Source: Aneurinibacillus soli (GTDB taxonomy: Bacteria > Bacillota > Bacilli > Aneurinibacillales > Aneurinibacillaceae). Taken from it: a stretch of DNA of 64,000 nucleotides. Of the stretch, positions 9,886-19,082 are shown one piece after another (the stretch's first letter is position 1; each line of letters starts with the position of its first letter). A program made the position numbers and the translations under genes. Under the pieces are notes generated by a model. The model saw nothing but the letters and a program-made list of their open reading frames with translations. It searched no databases and was not told the DNA's origin. Where the stretch lies: the NCBI RefSeq assembly GCF_002355375.1, contig NZ_AP017312.1, positions 1,939,001 through 2,003,000 on the forward strand, read 5' to 3'.

Positions 9886-12800
9886 TTATCGTAGTTTTTC
9901 CTTTGGTAATGCGATCGTAATGGTTGTCCCTGTCTGATCAGAACTTTCGATTTGTAGACGACATTGATAGAAGTTTTGTAAACGTTTGTCCACGTTTTGG
10001 AGACCGACTCCTTTGTACTGACCCACAACAATTTCTTTCAGGCGGGATTCCGCAATCCCCACCCCATCATCAGCAACGGTAATATAAATCATATCTATCG
10101 TTTGAGAGATCGAGAGCGTAATCGTTCCACCTGAAAGTTTCGGAGCAATTCCATGGCGGACCGCGTTTTCGACGAGTGGTTGAATCGTGAGAGGGGGTAA
10201 TAAACAGTGAACCGTCTCGTCGATCTCAAAAATAACACGCAGGCGTGTTCCGTAACGTACTTCCTCAATGCCAAAGTAAGCTCGTACTAATTCAAGCTCT
10301 TGGGCAAGTGGAATGAGTCGTTCCTGGTTATGGAAGTCAAACTTGGCTCGCAAATAATACGTGAGATCATTAATGATCTCGCGCATTTTCTCTACATCTT
10401 TGTAGGAGAGAGAGATAACCGTATTGAGCGTATTATACAGAAAATGCGGGGTAATCTGAGCTTGCAAAAAGTCCAGCTCATGTTGCAGGGCTTCCTGAAC
10501 AGATTTTTTCAGTAAGAGCAACGACTCCACTCGCGCTTTTAATTCAGGAAGTGCTACAGGCTTTTGCAAGAAATCATTAGCCCCTGCTTCAAAAGAAGCG
10601 ACAATGTCACCAAGTTGTCCCGCTGCTGTTAGGATAAGAACCGGGATCTCTGTTAGTTTATGGGTGGCCCGGATTGTCCGGCATACGTCTAAGCCGGACA
10701 TGCGCGGCATCATAAGATCTAGAATCACCAAATCAATCGTTGGATGGCTGTGAAGCATATCCAGTGCCTCTTGCCCATTTTTGGCCGCGATGACGGAATG
10801 GCCCATCGAATCGAGAGCGTCGAGCAGCACTTTTAAGTTCGAGTATTCGTCGTCGACGACAAGCACGGTATAAGTCGATTCTTTCAATAACTTGTATGGC
10901 GTAGAAAATGATAGAGTAGCAGTAGCTGCGGACTCGGCATCGGTGAATAACGTGTGTTCCTGTATATCCTTATTCCCTTCATTTGCAATCGGTAATGTAA
11001 AAGTAAAGCATGAACCTTCCCCTACTGTAGATTGAACGTGAATCGTCCCGCCGTGTAATTCGATGAGCTGCTTCGTAATGCTTAACCCAAGACCGATTCC
11101 CGGATTCTCACTTGTCATATGATCTTCAAGTTGGTGGAAGGAGTCGAAAATTTCCTCGAATTTTTCTGCTGGAATTCCTGTCCCGGTATCTTTTACAGAA
11201 ATGGTTACAAAATTTCCTTCTACATAGCCCAAGAGTTCCACTTTTCCGCTATCTGTATATTTTATTGCATTATCCACTAGATTATAAAAAATTTGCTTCA
11301 AGCGATTTTCGTCCGCATAGGCAAGAGGAAGATCGTTGGGAATTTGGTTGATAAGGAGAAGCTGCTTTTCTTTTTGCATCATTTCGAAGAAGGATATAAT
11401 CATCTGTGCTACGGCTCTCGTGTCAACCGGAACGGGATAAATACGCAACTCACCGTGTTTGATTTTCGATACATCAACAATATCATTAATCAGTGTGGCA
11501 AGCCGTTTTCCGATCAAGTGAATGGCGACGAGGCCCTCTTTTTGCTTTGGCTCCAGGTCTTCTTTTTTGTCTTGCAGCAATAGTTCAGCGATATTAATAA
11601 TTCCATGTAACGGCGTTCGTAATTCATGGGAAGTTTTAGCGAGAAATTCATCTTTACGTTTGTCAAACGTTAATAGTTTTACAGATAGTTCTTCTACTTT
11701 TTTGAATGCATTGGAGAAGCGTAGCGACATCCAGAGCGAATGCAGCAAGATAAATAGAACAGGCCAAAATGGTGGCACAATGTTCAAAGGCAAATATCCT
11801 ATACTAGTAAGCGCGAGCATGATCGTATACATGATTAAGAAAAGCGAGCTAAAAATCAGATAGAAAGTCCCTTCTACCCGGCGAATGGACGCTAGTATTG
11901 ACATGTACGTGAGATACATCCATGTGTAAAGAGCAAACGTAATTTGCAAAATCTCAAAACGACTATGAACAGATAACGGGCAAGCAACTACAGCTACTAG
12001 GAAGATTCCGACTGCCAGACAGATTCTAATCACCCATTTGGAGCATAGCTCTCGGAAGGAATAATATGTGTACATTGTCAGGCCAATCAAGGTGATCGAG
12101 GTAGAGAAAAATTGCAGTTTGGCAAATACATAATAATGGATGGACGGGACGAACATGTACAATATTTTCTCGCCGTGTGTAGCTGCATAAAAGGCCGCAG
12201 CCAAGCAATACAGTGCAAAGTATAGTAAAAATAAATCGCTTCGTCTTTGTGTATATAGACCAAACAAATACAGTCCCATTATGGTCATGCTCGTTATGAC
12301 AATGGAATCGAACAACAAGGCTTTATTTTGCAGAGCCGCGATGGATGTCTGTTCCCCAAAATAAATCGGATCGATGATTCCCCCGCCAGGAGCGTAGTCG
12401 TAGTTTGCGACATGAACGAGTATCTCCACGACCCCACCTGATAGTTGTGTATAGCGGGTATACGGTGTGTTTTCCGGAGAATAGGTAGCATTGGTTTTTG
12501 GAATGCCGCTTGCCCCGAGCTGTTTGCCATTGATATAGATACGGTTTGACATACGGATGATTGACGTTTTAAGGCCGAATACTTTTTCCGCATGTGGCAA
12601 CTTGATTTGTAAGCGATAGGTGGCACTTCCAAAGGGCGAAAGCGATTTTCCATTACGGGTATAACGATTCCAGGGAGATGGAACAGGCACATACTCTGGC
12701 GTAGGCCGTGAAACAACAAAGTCATGATGGGTTAGCAGTTGATTCGGATAAAACTCCCATTCCCCTGTAAGAGGAACAGCCCCATTTTTCGTGAAATCCC

Positions 12801-12939
12801 AGGTGGATAAATCGAGGAAACCATGCTGTGATCGTGGAGATGTCTGATGGTTGAACTTATTCATCATCCACCATATCCCGTAAAAAATCCCGATGAAAGC
12901 AAGGATACAAAGAAAAAAAGCGAGTAGTCGTGTTTTCAT
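9886..12939 (-). CDS. Hybrid sensor kinase paralogue of 6779-9832
   Basis: Also exactly 1017 aa, with the same domain order: membrane anchor, DISM jelly-roll, seven membrane segments, HisKA (SHELRTPLHGIINIAELL), HATPase (NLVDNAIKYT, DTGTGIP), receiver (VILDLMMPRMSG) and LytS-type kinase (ITPHFLYNTLNTVISL) with HATPase (PLVENAVRHG, DDGVGI). The catalytic and receiver parts are highly similar to the neighbour, while the membrane and ligand regions are clearly diverged, suggesting duplication followed by change of signal specificity. Both copies keep the phospho-acceptor residues. No response regulator with a DNA-binding domain lies next to either gene. Confidence 0.93.
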   Translation of the reverse strand: MKTRLLAFFLCILAFIGIFYGIWWMMNKFNHQTSPRSQHGFLDLSTWDFTKNGAVPLTGEWEFYPNQLLTHHDFVVSRPTPEYVPVPSPWNRYTRNGKSLSPFGSATYRLQIKLPHAEKVFGLKTSIIRMSNRIYINGKQLGASGIPKTNATYSPENTPYTRYTQLSGGVVEILVHVANYDYAPGGGIIDPIYFGEQTSIAALQNKALLFDSIVITSMTIMGLYLFGLYTQRRSDLFLLYFALYCLAAAFYAATHGEKILYMFVPSIHYYVFAKLQFFSTSITLIGLTMYTYYSFRELCSKWVIRICLAVGIFLVAVVACPLSVHSRFEILQITFALYTWMYLTYMSILASIRRVEGTFYLIFSSLFLIMYTIMLALTSIGYLPLNIVPPFWPVLFILLHSLWMSLRFSNAFKKVEELSVKLLTFDKRKDEFLAKTSHELRTPLHGIINIAELLLQDKKEDLEPKQKEGLVAIHLIGKRLATLINDIVDVSKIKHGELRIYPVPVDTRAVAQMIISFFEMMQKEKQLLLINQIPNDLPLAYADENRLKQIFYNLVDNAIKYTDSGKVELLGYVEGNFVTISVKDTGTGIPAEKFEEIFDSFHQLEDHMTSENPGIGLGLSITKQLIELHGGTIHVQSTVGEGSCFTFTLPIANEGNKDIQEHTLFTDAESAATATLSFSTPYKLLKESTYTVLVVDDEYSNLKVLLDALDSMGHSVIAAKNGQEALDMLHSHPTIDLVILDLMMPRMSGLDVCRTIRATHKLTEIPVLILTAAGQLGDIVASFEAGANDFLQKPVALPELKARVESLLLLKKSVQEALQHELDFLQAQITPHFLYNTLNTVISLSYKDVEKMREIINDLTYYLRAKFDFHNQERLIPLAQELELVRAYFGIEEVRYGTRLRVIFEIDETVHCLLPPLTIQPLVENAVRHGIAPKLSGGTITLSISQTIDMIYITVADDGVGIAESRLKEIVVGQYKGVGLQNVDKRLQNFYQCRLQIESSDQTGTTITIALPKEKLR

Positions 12940-13077
12940 GTATGCACCTCAACTAGATATAAGCAAATAGACTTTGTAGGATTATTGTATCATAAATCGC
13001 TACATAGATAAGGAGTATGTTCCTTAGCTCTCAATCGTTATAGTTTTAAAAATGTTTAGATAATTGAAAATATTATA

Positions 13078-13106
13078 TTGACACGAAAGAATGCCCATAT
13101 TATTAT
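13078..13106 (+). promoter_or_regulatory. Sigma-A promoter of hpaB
   Basis: TTGACA (13078-13083), a 17-base spacer and TATTAT (13101-13106). The predicted start, near 13113, falls on the operator-like sequence at 13112, which fits repression by blocking the start site. It is 144 bases upstream of hpaB. Confidence 0.8.
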
Positions 13107-13111
13107 TTTGG

Positions 13112-13134
13112 TATCAAACGTTAAATATTTAACG
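13112..13134 (+). promoter_or_regulatory. Putative HpaR/MarR operator 1 (hpaB)
   Basis: TATCAAACGTTAAATA, part of the wider palindrome CGTTAAATATTTAACG. It overlaps the predicted transcription start of hpaB. Related sequences lie before the MarR gene, hpaE and the decarboxylase-family gene. Confidence 0.6.
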
Positions 13135-13249
13135 ATTTAATAAATTCTAACAATAGTGAGGAGGAACGTGGAAAAGGTAGAGCGTGCGGTATATTTCCAC
13201 TAAAAATGTAAGCGTTATTATTTTATCTTTATTCTAGGGAGGGTTTGGT

Positions 13250-14716
13250 ATGGCAGTACGGACAGGGCAGCAATTTCTTGAAGGGTTGAAAAACGATGGA
13301 CGTGAGATTTGGTTAGATGGGGAGTTAATACAAGATGTAACGACTCACCCGGCGTTTAAAGGGGCAGCCGAGCATATCGCGAAACTGTTCGATTTGCAGC
13401 ATAAATATCCAGAAATTATGACAGCTACTTGCCCGGAAACAGGTGAAAAATTTGGAATTACCCATCTGATCCCAAGAAGCAAAGAAGACATTAAACGAAT
13501 TCGTAAAGCGATGAAAGTGTGGGCCGAAGCTTCTGTCGGCTTAATGGGCCGAAGCCCGGATTATATGAATACAACCTTTGCTTGTTTTGCGGGCCATGCT
13601 GATGTATGGGCTCGTCGTGGAAACGAGCAGGGTGCACGAAATATGATTGCATATCAAAAGTATGTTCGAGACAATGATTTAATTATGACTCACTCAATTA
13701 TTAATCCTCAGGTGGATCGTTCCGTATCGGAAGCCGAGCAGGGCGGCGGGGAAGTGTCTTTGCACAAAGTAGGGGAAACAGAAGATTCGATTATCGTACG
13801 GGGTGCACGGATGCTGGCAACGCTGGCACCTTTCGCAGATGAATTAACTGTATATCCAGGCAGTGATATCCGTCTTCAAGATAAGAAGTATGCGATTTGT
13901 TTTGCAGTTCCGATGAATACGCCGGGGCTTAAATTTATCTGTCGCGATTCATACAGCAAGGAGAGAAATAACTTTGACTATCCGTTGTCTTCTCGCTTTG
14001 ATGAAATGGATGCCGTCGTTATTTTCGATGATGTACACGTACCAAAAGATCGCGTGTTTATGGACGGGGATACGGTAGGTTATTCGGAAGTAATTGGAGA
14101 CGGATACTGGAGAAACTATATCATCTTCCAGGCGATGAACCGCGCCTTAACTAAACTTGAGTTTGCCTTTGGTCTTGGCCATATGATTGCCGATACGACA
14201 GGGGTAAATGCATTCGATCATGTTCAAGAAAAACTCGGGGAAATCTGGAACATGATGGAGATGACACGCGCAGGTGTAGTGGCTGCCGAGGAAGGGGCTT
14301 TTGAAGTAGATGGCAAAGGAATCTGGGCACCGGATGATAAGCCGTTGATCGCGCTTCGCGGTTTGATGCCGAAATGGATTCCACGAGCTACTGAACTGCT
14401 GAAAGTTATTGGTGGCGGTGGATATATGCTTACGCCATCTTTGAAAGATATGAACGGACCGCTGGCGAATGATATTACGAAATATTACCAGGCACGCAAT
14501 GCTGATGCAGAACAACGCATTCGCTTATTCCGTCTCGGCTGGGACTTTATCGGCTCAGAGCTTGCTGGACGCGGTGATTTGTACGAACGTTTCTATCTGA
14601 GTGACGCTTACCGCATGACAGCATTAAACTACAAAGTCGCCGAGAAAGAACATGCCGAAATGCTAGTGAAGCAGTTCTTGAATGAGCCGGTAAACGAATT
14701 ACAGGCCACAAAGTAA
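13250..14716 (+). CDS. hpaB: 4-hydroxyphenylacetate 3-monooxygenase, oxygenase component
   Basis: FADH2-using aromatic hydroxylase that would convert 4-hydroxyphenylacetate to 3,4-dihydroxyphenylacetate (homoprotocatechuate). The 488-aa protein matches the family length, and family stretches are readable: RTGQQFLEGL at the start, GRSPDYMNT, FDDVHVPKDRV and IGGGGYMLTPS. The start follows GGGAGGG. No HpaC-type flavin reductase is present in the window, so reduced flavin must come from elsewhere. It stands on its own promoter with a probable MarR operator, 6.9 kb before the ring-cleavage operon. A related 4-hydroxyphenyl substrate such as tyramine cannot be excluded. Confidence 0.9.
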   Translation: MAVRTGQQFLEGLKNDGREIWLDGELIQDVTTHPAFKGAAEHIAKLFDLQHKYPEIMTATCPETGEKFGITHLIPRSKEDIKRIRKAMKVWAEASVGLMGRSPDYMNTTFACFAGHADVWARRGNEQGARNMIAYQKYVRDNDLIMTHSIINPQVDRSVSEAEQGGGEVSLHKVGETEDSIIVRGARMLATLAPFADELTVYPGSDIRLQDKKYAICFAVPMNTPGLKFICRDSYSKERNNFDYPLSSRFDEMDAVVIFDDVHVPKDRVFMDGDTVGYSEVIGDGYWRNYIIFQAMNRALTKLEFAFGLGHMIADTTGVNAFDHVQEKLGEIWNMMEMTRAGVVAAEEGAFEVDGKGIWAPDDKPLIALRGLMPKWIPRATELLKVIGGGGYMLTPSLKDMNGPLANDITKYYQARNADAEQRIRLFRLGWDFIGSELAGRGDLYERFYLSDAYRMTALNYKVAEKEHAEMLVKQFLNEPVNELQATK

Positions 14717-14730
14717 AATAGCTTGGGATC

Positions 14731-14769
14731 GCTTCTTCCTCTATAGTCTAGTATAAGGAAGAAGCTTTT
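14731..14769 (+). terminator. Terminator after hpaB
   Basis: GCTTCTTCCT pairs with AAGGAAGAAGC across a loop of about 15 bases, followed by TTTTCT. It separates hpaB from the permease. Confidence 0.65.
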
Positions 14770-14832
14770 CTCGTATGTAGCTGCTGGAATAGCCAGAATA
14801 GATAATCCTAGCAAAAGAGGGGGCGCTTTTCT

Positions 14833-16221
14833 ATGGAAACAGAAACGACTTCTATTAATGGGTCGGTTACGATTGGAACATCTGGTCAAAAGGCAGAATT
14901 AAAACGAGTATTAAAGACGCGTGACTTAGTTATATTTGGGATGGTTTTCATGGCGCCTGTTTCCGCTCAGACTCTTTTTGGTTCACTTGCACAAGTATCG
15001 CAGGGGCATGCTGTTTTGTCGTATATTGTTGGGCTAGTCGCGATGATATTCACAGCATATTCGTATGGTAAAATGGCAGAGGTATTTCCGATTGCAGGTT
15101 CTACGTACAGTTATACATCACGGGCGATTCATCCGTATGTAGGTTTTATTGCGGGCTGGTCTATGCTGCTTGATTACGTGCTCATTCCCATTTTGTTATA
15201 TAAACTGAGCGCAATCTATGCGATGGAATTGCTGCCGTCTATTCCACTTTGGCTGATGCTGCTTTTGTTTGTCGTTCCGGTAACGGTGTTTAATTGTATC
15301 GGAACGCAGGTTGCTTCAAGAGTGAATATCTTCATGACCATAATCATGGTATTAAGTATTGTTTTGTTTGTCGGTTTTGCGATAAAGGCATTGCTTCATG
15401 GAGTAGGTGTCGGAAGTGTTTTTTCGATGCAAGGGATTTATCATGCACAAACCTTTACGTGGCACTCTCTGATCGGGGGAGCATCCATTGCAGTTCTTTC
15501 TTTCCTCGGTTTTGATGCGGTAACAACGATGGCAGAAGATTCAAGTGTTTCCGGGAAAATGGTTGGAAAAGCTGCGGTACTAGCCTGTGTGATAAGTGCG
15601 GTGTTGTATGTGGCTCAAGTTTATTTTGCTACGTTAACATTCCCGAATTTCACGGCTTTTCAGTCACCGGATACAGCCTTTTTCGAGATTACGACGCTTG
15701 TGGGAGGAAGCGGGCTGGCTACGCTTTTAGCGTTAATTATTTCGCTTTCTGGCATTTCGACAGCTCTGGCAGGGCAGGCAGCCGCTTCCCGCTTGCTATA
15801 CGGAATGGGGCGTGAACGTGTATTGCCCAAGTTTTTTGCACATCTTCATCCGAAACATAAAACACCAGCCTACAGTATTTTATTTATGGCAGCTACCGGG
15901 TACATCGGTGCCGTTTTGATTGACTTAAGCGTACTCTTTTTGATCATTGTGTTCGGTGCGCTAATCGGATTTCTCTGTGTGAATTTATCAGTATTCATCG
16001 AGTATTACATCAAGAGACAAGAACGTTCGTTTACGGCTTTTGTTCCATATGTATTGTTCCCGCTAGCTGGATTGGTTGTATGCGCTTACATCATGTGGGG
16101 GATGGATCGAATTGGGCATATTGTCGGAGGAAGCTGGCTTGTGCTCGGGATTATTTATCTGGCTATCATGAGTAAAGGCTTTACGAAAAAAGTCGAGATG
16201 TTTAAAGAGGATTCGTTTTAG
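14833..16221 (+). CDS. APC-superfamily amine/amino-acid permease, PuuP-like
   Basis: Proton-coupled uptake carrier of the amino acid-polyamine-organocation family with about 12 membrane segments in 462 aa. The resemblance to E. coli putrescine importer PuuP is strong from memory: YSYGKMAEVFPIAGSTYSYT, HPYVGFIAGWSMLLDY, FLGFDAVTT, SRLLYGMGRERVLP and FGALIGFLCVNLSVF all have direct counterparts. The start follows AAGAGGGGGCG. Its position next to hpaB, with PuuA-like and PuuD-like genes in the same region, suggests it imports an aromatic amine or amino acid feeding HPA catabolism. That substrate is an inference. Confidence 0.85.
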   Translation: METETTSINGSVTIGTSGQKAELKRVLKTRDLVIFGMVFMAPVSAQTLFGSLAQVSQGHAVLSYIVGLVAMIFTAYSYGKMAEVFPIAGSTYSYTSRAIHPYVGFIAGWSMLLDYVLIPILLYKLSAIYAMELLPSIPLWLMLLLFVVPVTVFNCIGTQVASRVNIFMTIIMVLSIVLFVGFAIKALLHGVGVGSVFSMQGIYHAQTFTWHSLIGGASIAVLSFLGFDAVTTMAEDSSVSGKMVGKAAVLACVISAVLYVAQVYFATLTFPNFTAFQSPDTAFFEITTLVGGSGLATLLALIISLSGISTALAGQAAASRLLYGMGRERVLPKFFAHLHPKHKTPAYSILFMAATGYIGAVLIDLSVLFLIIVFGALIGFLCVNLSVFIEYYIKRQERSFTAFVPYVLFPLAGLVVCAYIMWGMDRIGHIVGGSWLVLGIIYLAIMSKGFTKKVEMFKEDSF

Positions 16222-16225
16222 TTGC

Positions 16226-16615
16226 GTTACGACAGTGGGGCTGTCTCGGAAGCCAGAGCATGGCGAACGGGATAGCTCTTTTTTTGTAGAATCGACAACG
16301 TGTGGTGGTGAGGGAGTGGGAGAAGGGAGGAGCCGTTCGCTTCGGTATGCTTGCAGGGAAGTGTTGACTGTCCGCTTCAGGAGTCCGACGAACGTGCCCG
16401 CAAAGAACAGCCTGCGATGTTGATTCATAGAAGGATTGCGGGCAAAGGCCTGTTCGTCGTTCTCCCTCTGCTGAGTAGGCACATACAGGCGCTCGTGCTC
16501 CTCCCTTCTCCCACTCCCCGCACAACGTTTCGGTTTACAGAAAACACACAACGCCAGAATGGATTCACTCGATAACCACTGGTTTTTCGCAAGACCGCTT
16601 TCTTATCTTTTACCT
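16226..16615. repeat. Dispersed palindromic repeat, long copy R4
   Basis: Longest intact member, about 390 bp. Homology to R7 (in inverted orientation) runs from GGCTGTCTCGGAAGCCAGAG through the palindromic core (GTGGTGGTGAGGGAGTGGG to CCCACTCCCCGCACAACG) and about 75 bases beyond it. The core folds back on itself like the other copies, and the left margin adds a terminator-like hairpin (GGCTGTC... then T-run). Confidence 0.85.
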
Positions 16616-16672
16616 ACATATCAAAGCTCAGCTGTAAAGTAGCAATAAAGTCGTTTAAATCTATATGTTACT

Positions 16673-16694
16673 CCACAATCGCGCCCGATTGTGG
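16673..16694. other. Perfect short hairpin in the gap 16616-16843
   Basis: CCACAATCG and CGATTGTGG form a perfect 9-bp stem with a four-base loop and no T-run. The rest of this gap holds a Fur-box-like sequence on the minus strand near 16777-16796 and no gene I can support. Confidence 0.45.
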
Positions 16695-16843
16695 AAGATT
16701 ACAAAAGCTTCTATTAGCTGGTTTAGTTTAGTATCAAACTAATCAGTAGGTTCTCCTTCTCGAAATGAGAATGCCAATTTTCAAAATAATCATTTTCAGC
16801 TTCGCCTCGTCATTTAAGCAAAGGGTAAAATTAGGGTATCTAT

Positions 16844-17422
16844 TTAAATTGAATTAATTCCTGTAAATGAATATTTCACTAAATTTTCAACATAAACATC
16901 ATCCAAATTTTCACCTATCACTAGCAATCTATAGAAAATTGGTCCGTAAATGAGGTCAACACTTAAATCGAGATCGAGATTTTCCCTCAAATCCCCTCGC
17001 TGAACCCCCCGTTCCAAAAGCTGCTTAGCCTCAAGCCGGCGAGGATGGAAGTATCTGGTCCGATATGCCTCCGCCAGTCTTGAATCAAATTGCCCTTCAC
17101 CAATCAACTCCTTAATGATTTTACCTTCCCGACTGGTCAAAAATCGAGCTAAACTAGTGGCATGGATAAGTATGTCATTAAATACTGAACCCGTGTCAGG
17201 AATCGGCAGTCTTGCCGTAGCAGCAGCTAGAAAGCCGTCCATAACAACGTCTGCTTTGTTGGTCCACCATTTATAAATGGTGGCTTTACTAACCCCTGCC
17301 CGCTCCGCAATTTTCTCTACAGTGACTGTTCCAAGGCCATTTTCCAACAACAAATCATATGAAGCAGAAAGGATAGACTTTTGCGTTTCAACATTACGTG
17401 GACGCCCTCTTTTGGTATTCAC
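16844..17422 (-). CDS. TetR-family transcriptional regulator
   Basis: 192-aa repressor with a canonical N-terminal TetR helix-turn-helix (AGVSKATIYKWWTNKADVV) after a basic leader KRGRPRN, and a helical C-terminal ligand domain. It is divergent from the MFS exporter at 17632. The 209-base region between them carries three copies of an AAACTRTRCGTT motif, the probable operators, so it most likely represses both itself and the transporter. The inducer is unknown. There is no direct sign that it controls the surrounding HPA genes. Confidence 0.9.
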   Translation of the reverse strand: MNTKRGRPRNVETQKSILSASYDLLLENGLGTVTVEKIAERAGVSKATIYKWWTNKADVVMDGFLAAATARLPIPDTGSVFNDILIHATSLARFLTSREGKIIKELIGEGQFDSRLAEAYRTRYFHPRRLEAKQLLERGVQRGDLRENLDLDLSVDLIYGPIFYRLLVIGENLDDVYVENLVKYSFTGINSI

Positions 17423-17445
17423 TCGAATCCTCTCCTTTACAATAA

Positions 17446-17562
17446 AAACTGTACGTTTATTATATTAAATATTCAACAAGAAGAAAAAAATAGCTATTTA
17501 CAAAACTATACGTTCAGTATATTGTTTAAATATGAATTACTAAACTGTGCGTTCACTATTTA
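17446..17562. promoter_or_regulatory. Three TetR operator-like repeats in the divergent promoter region
   Basis: Direct repeats AAACTGTACGTTTATTAT (17446), AAACTATACGTTCAGTAT (17503) and AAACTGTGCGTTCACTAT (17542). The core AACTrTrCGTTyA resembles TetR-family sites. The copies are 57 and 39 bases apart between the TetR and MFS genes. Confidence 0.7.
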
Positions 17563-17631
17563 ATTTACGATGGCAGTACTGATTATTCTTGCCCTTCCAT
17601 ACACTAAAATATGAAAATGGGGAGGATTACA

Positions 17632-18837
17632 ATGAAAACGAATCAAATTATCGAGGGTAAACGCATTTCAAGCTGGATTATGTTTCTGTTAGCATCCTCA
17701 TGTGGTCTTATCGTTGCCAATCTTTATTATGCGCAAACTCTGGTAGGACCTATCAGTGTCTCTATAGGTCTTTCTTCCGCAGCAGCAGGATTTATTGTCA
17801 CCTTAACACAAATCGGTTATGTTGCAGGGCTGCTGTTTATCGTACCGCTTAGTGACATTATTGAAAATCGGCGCCTCGTGGCAGTATCACTAATTGTTGT
17901 GGTATGTGCATTGCTTACGGCAACATTCGTACCCAATGCGCTAATTTTCCTGACTGCGTCCCTGTTTATTGGACTGGGATCTGTAGTAGCCCAAATACTG
18001 GTTCCCTATGCCGCCCATTTAGCGTCTGAAGAGCAGCGCGGCCGCGTGGTTGGAAACGTGATGAGTGGACTCTTACTCGGAATTATGCTTGCCAGGCCGC
18101 TGGCAAGCTTTATAACCAGCATTTGGGGATGGCAAACAGTATTTGCTTTGTCGGCGATTGTTATCGCCCTATTGGCGGTTCTGTTGTCACGTATTCTTCC
18201 TGAGCGTAAACCTTCACCTACGATAAACTACGGTAAATTAATTGTCTCTTTAGGCGCCCTTTTAAAACAAACGCCTATATTGCGTCGCCGGGGCATTTAT
18301 CAAGCTTGTTTATTTGGAGCCTTTAGCCTGTTTTGGACTGTGGTTCCTTTACGATTGGTGGATGAATTCGGAATGTCCCAGCAAGGCATCGCATTGTTTG
18401 CATTAGCGGGTGTGGGAGGCGCGATAGCAGCACCTATAGCTGGAAGACTTGCGGATAAAGGCTGGACCGGATTTTTGACCGGATTGGCAATGATTATTGC
18501 CACCTTGTCTTTTTTGATGGCATATCTTTTTCAAGGCCATTCAACAACGGCTCTCATATTGCTCATTCTTGCCGCTATTATGCTGGATGCGGCCGTATCG
18601 GGAAATCTTGTACTTGGTCAGCGGGCGATTTATTCATTGGGGAGTGAAGCAAGAGGCCGACTGAACGGGCTTTTCATGTCTATATTCTTCATTGGCGGAG
18701 CAATTGGATCTTCTTTGGGCGGTTGGTCTTATGCCCATGGCGGCTGGAGCTTCACATCTCTAATTGGAGTTGTTATGCCTCTTTTAGCCTTACTTTACTT
18801 TCTTACTGAAAAAAGAAACATCTGCAAAGGACGTTGA
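17632..18837 (+). CDS. MFS efflux transporter
   Basis: 401-aa major facilitator with 12 predicted membrane segments and the short cytoplasmic central loop typical of drug-efflux types; family motif A is recognisable as PLSDIIENRR after helix 2. Most similar in feel to YgaY/NepI-like exporters, without an assignable substrate. The start at 17632 follows GGGGAGG; the in-frame ATG at 17611 lies upstream of that site. It is divergent from, and probably repressed by, the TetR gene. It may protect against an aromatic compound, given the neighbourhood, but this is conjecture. Confidence 0.88.
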   Translation: MKTNQIIEGKRISSWIMFLLASSCGLIVANLYYAQTLVGPISVSIGLSSAAAGFIVTLTQIGYVAGLLFIVPLSDIIENRRLVAVSLIVVVCALLTATFVPNALIFLTASLFIGLGSVVAQILVPYAAHLASEEQRGRVVGNVMSGLLLGIMLARPLASFITSIWGWQTVFALSAIVIALLAVLLSRILPERKPSPTINYGKLIVSLGALLKQTPILRRRGIYQACLFGAFSLFWTVVPLRLVDEFGMSQQGIALFALAGVGGAIAAPIAGRLADKGWTGFLTGLAMIIATLSFLMAYLFQGHSTTALILLILAAIMLDAAVSGNLVLGQRAIYSLGSEARGRLNGLFMSIFFIGGAIGSSLGGWSYAHGGWSFTSLIGVVMPLLALLYFLTEKRNICKGR

Positions 18838-18944
18838 AATCCTTGTAGATGATTCATTCAGGGCAGTGAAACTCCCAAAAGGCGGGAGAGCACATTGCAG
18901 GCAGCGATGAGGCTAGGAGATCGATTCTCCTAGGCGCTGTAAAC

Positions 18945-18975
18945 AAAACACCGACTATAGCAGGTCGGTGTTTTT
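18945..18975 (+). terminator. Terminator after MFS gene
   Basis: AACACCGAC and GTCGGTGTTTTT form a hairpin with a loop of about eight bases. Two further hairpins precede it (CTCCC/GGGAG near 18875; CAGCG-CTAGGAGA/TCTCCTAG-CGCTG at about 18902-18939), giving a structured tail to the transcript. Confidence 0.8.
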
Positions 18976-19082
18976 CGTTTGAGAGCCTTGCTCCATTAAA
19001 TGACCCGATTGTTGAATAGTTTGACCCGCATTTTTTAAACAACTTTATTGTAAATTAAACAACTTTTTTGTCACTTATCATC

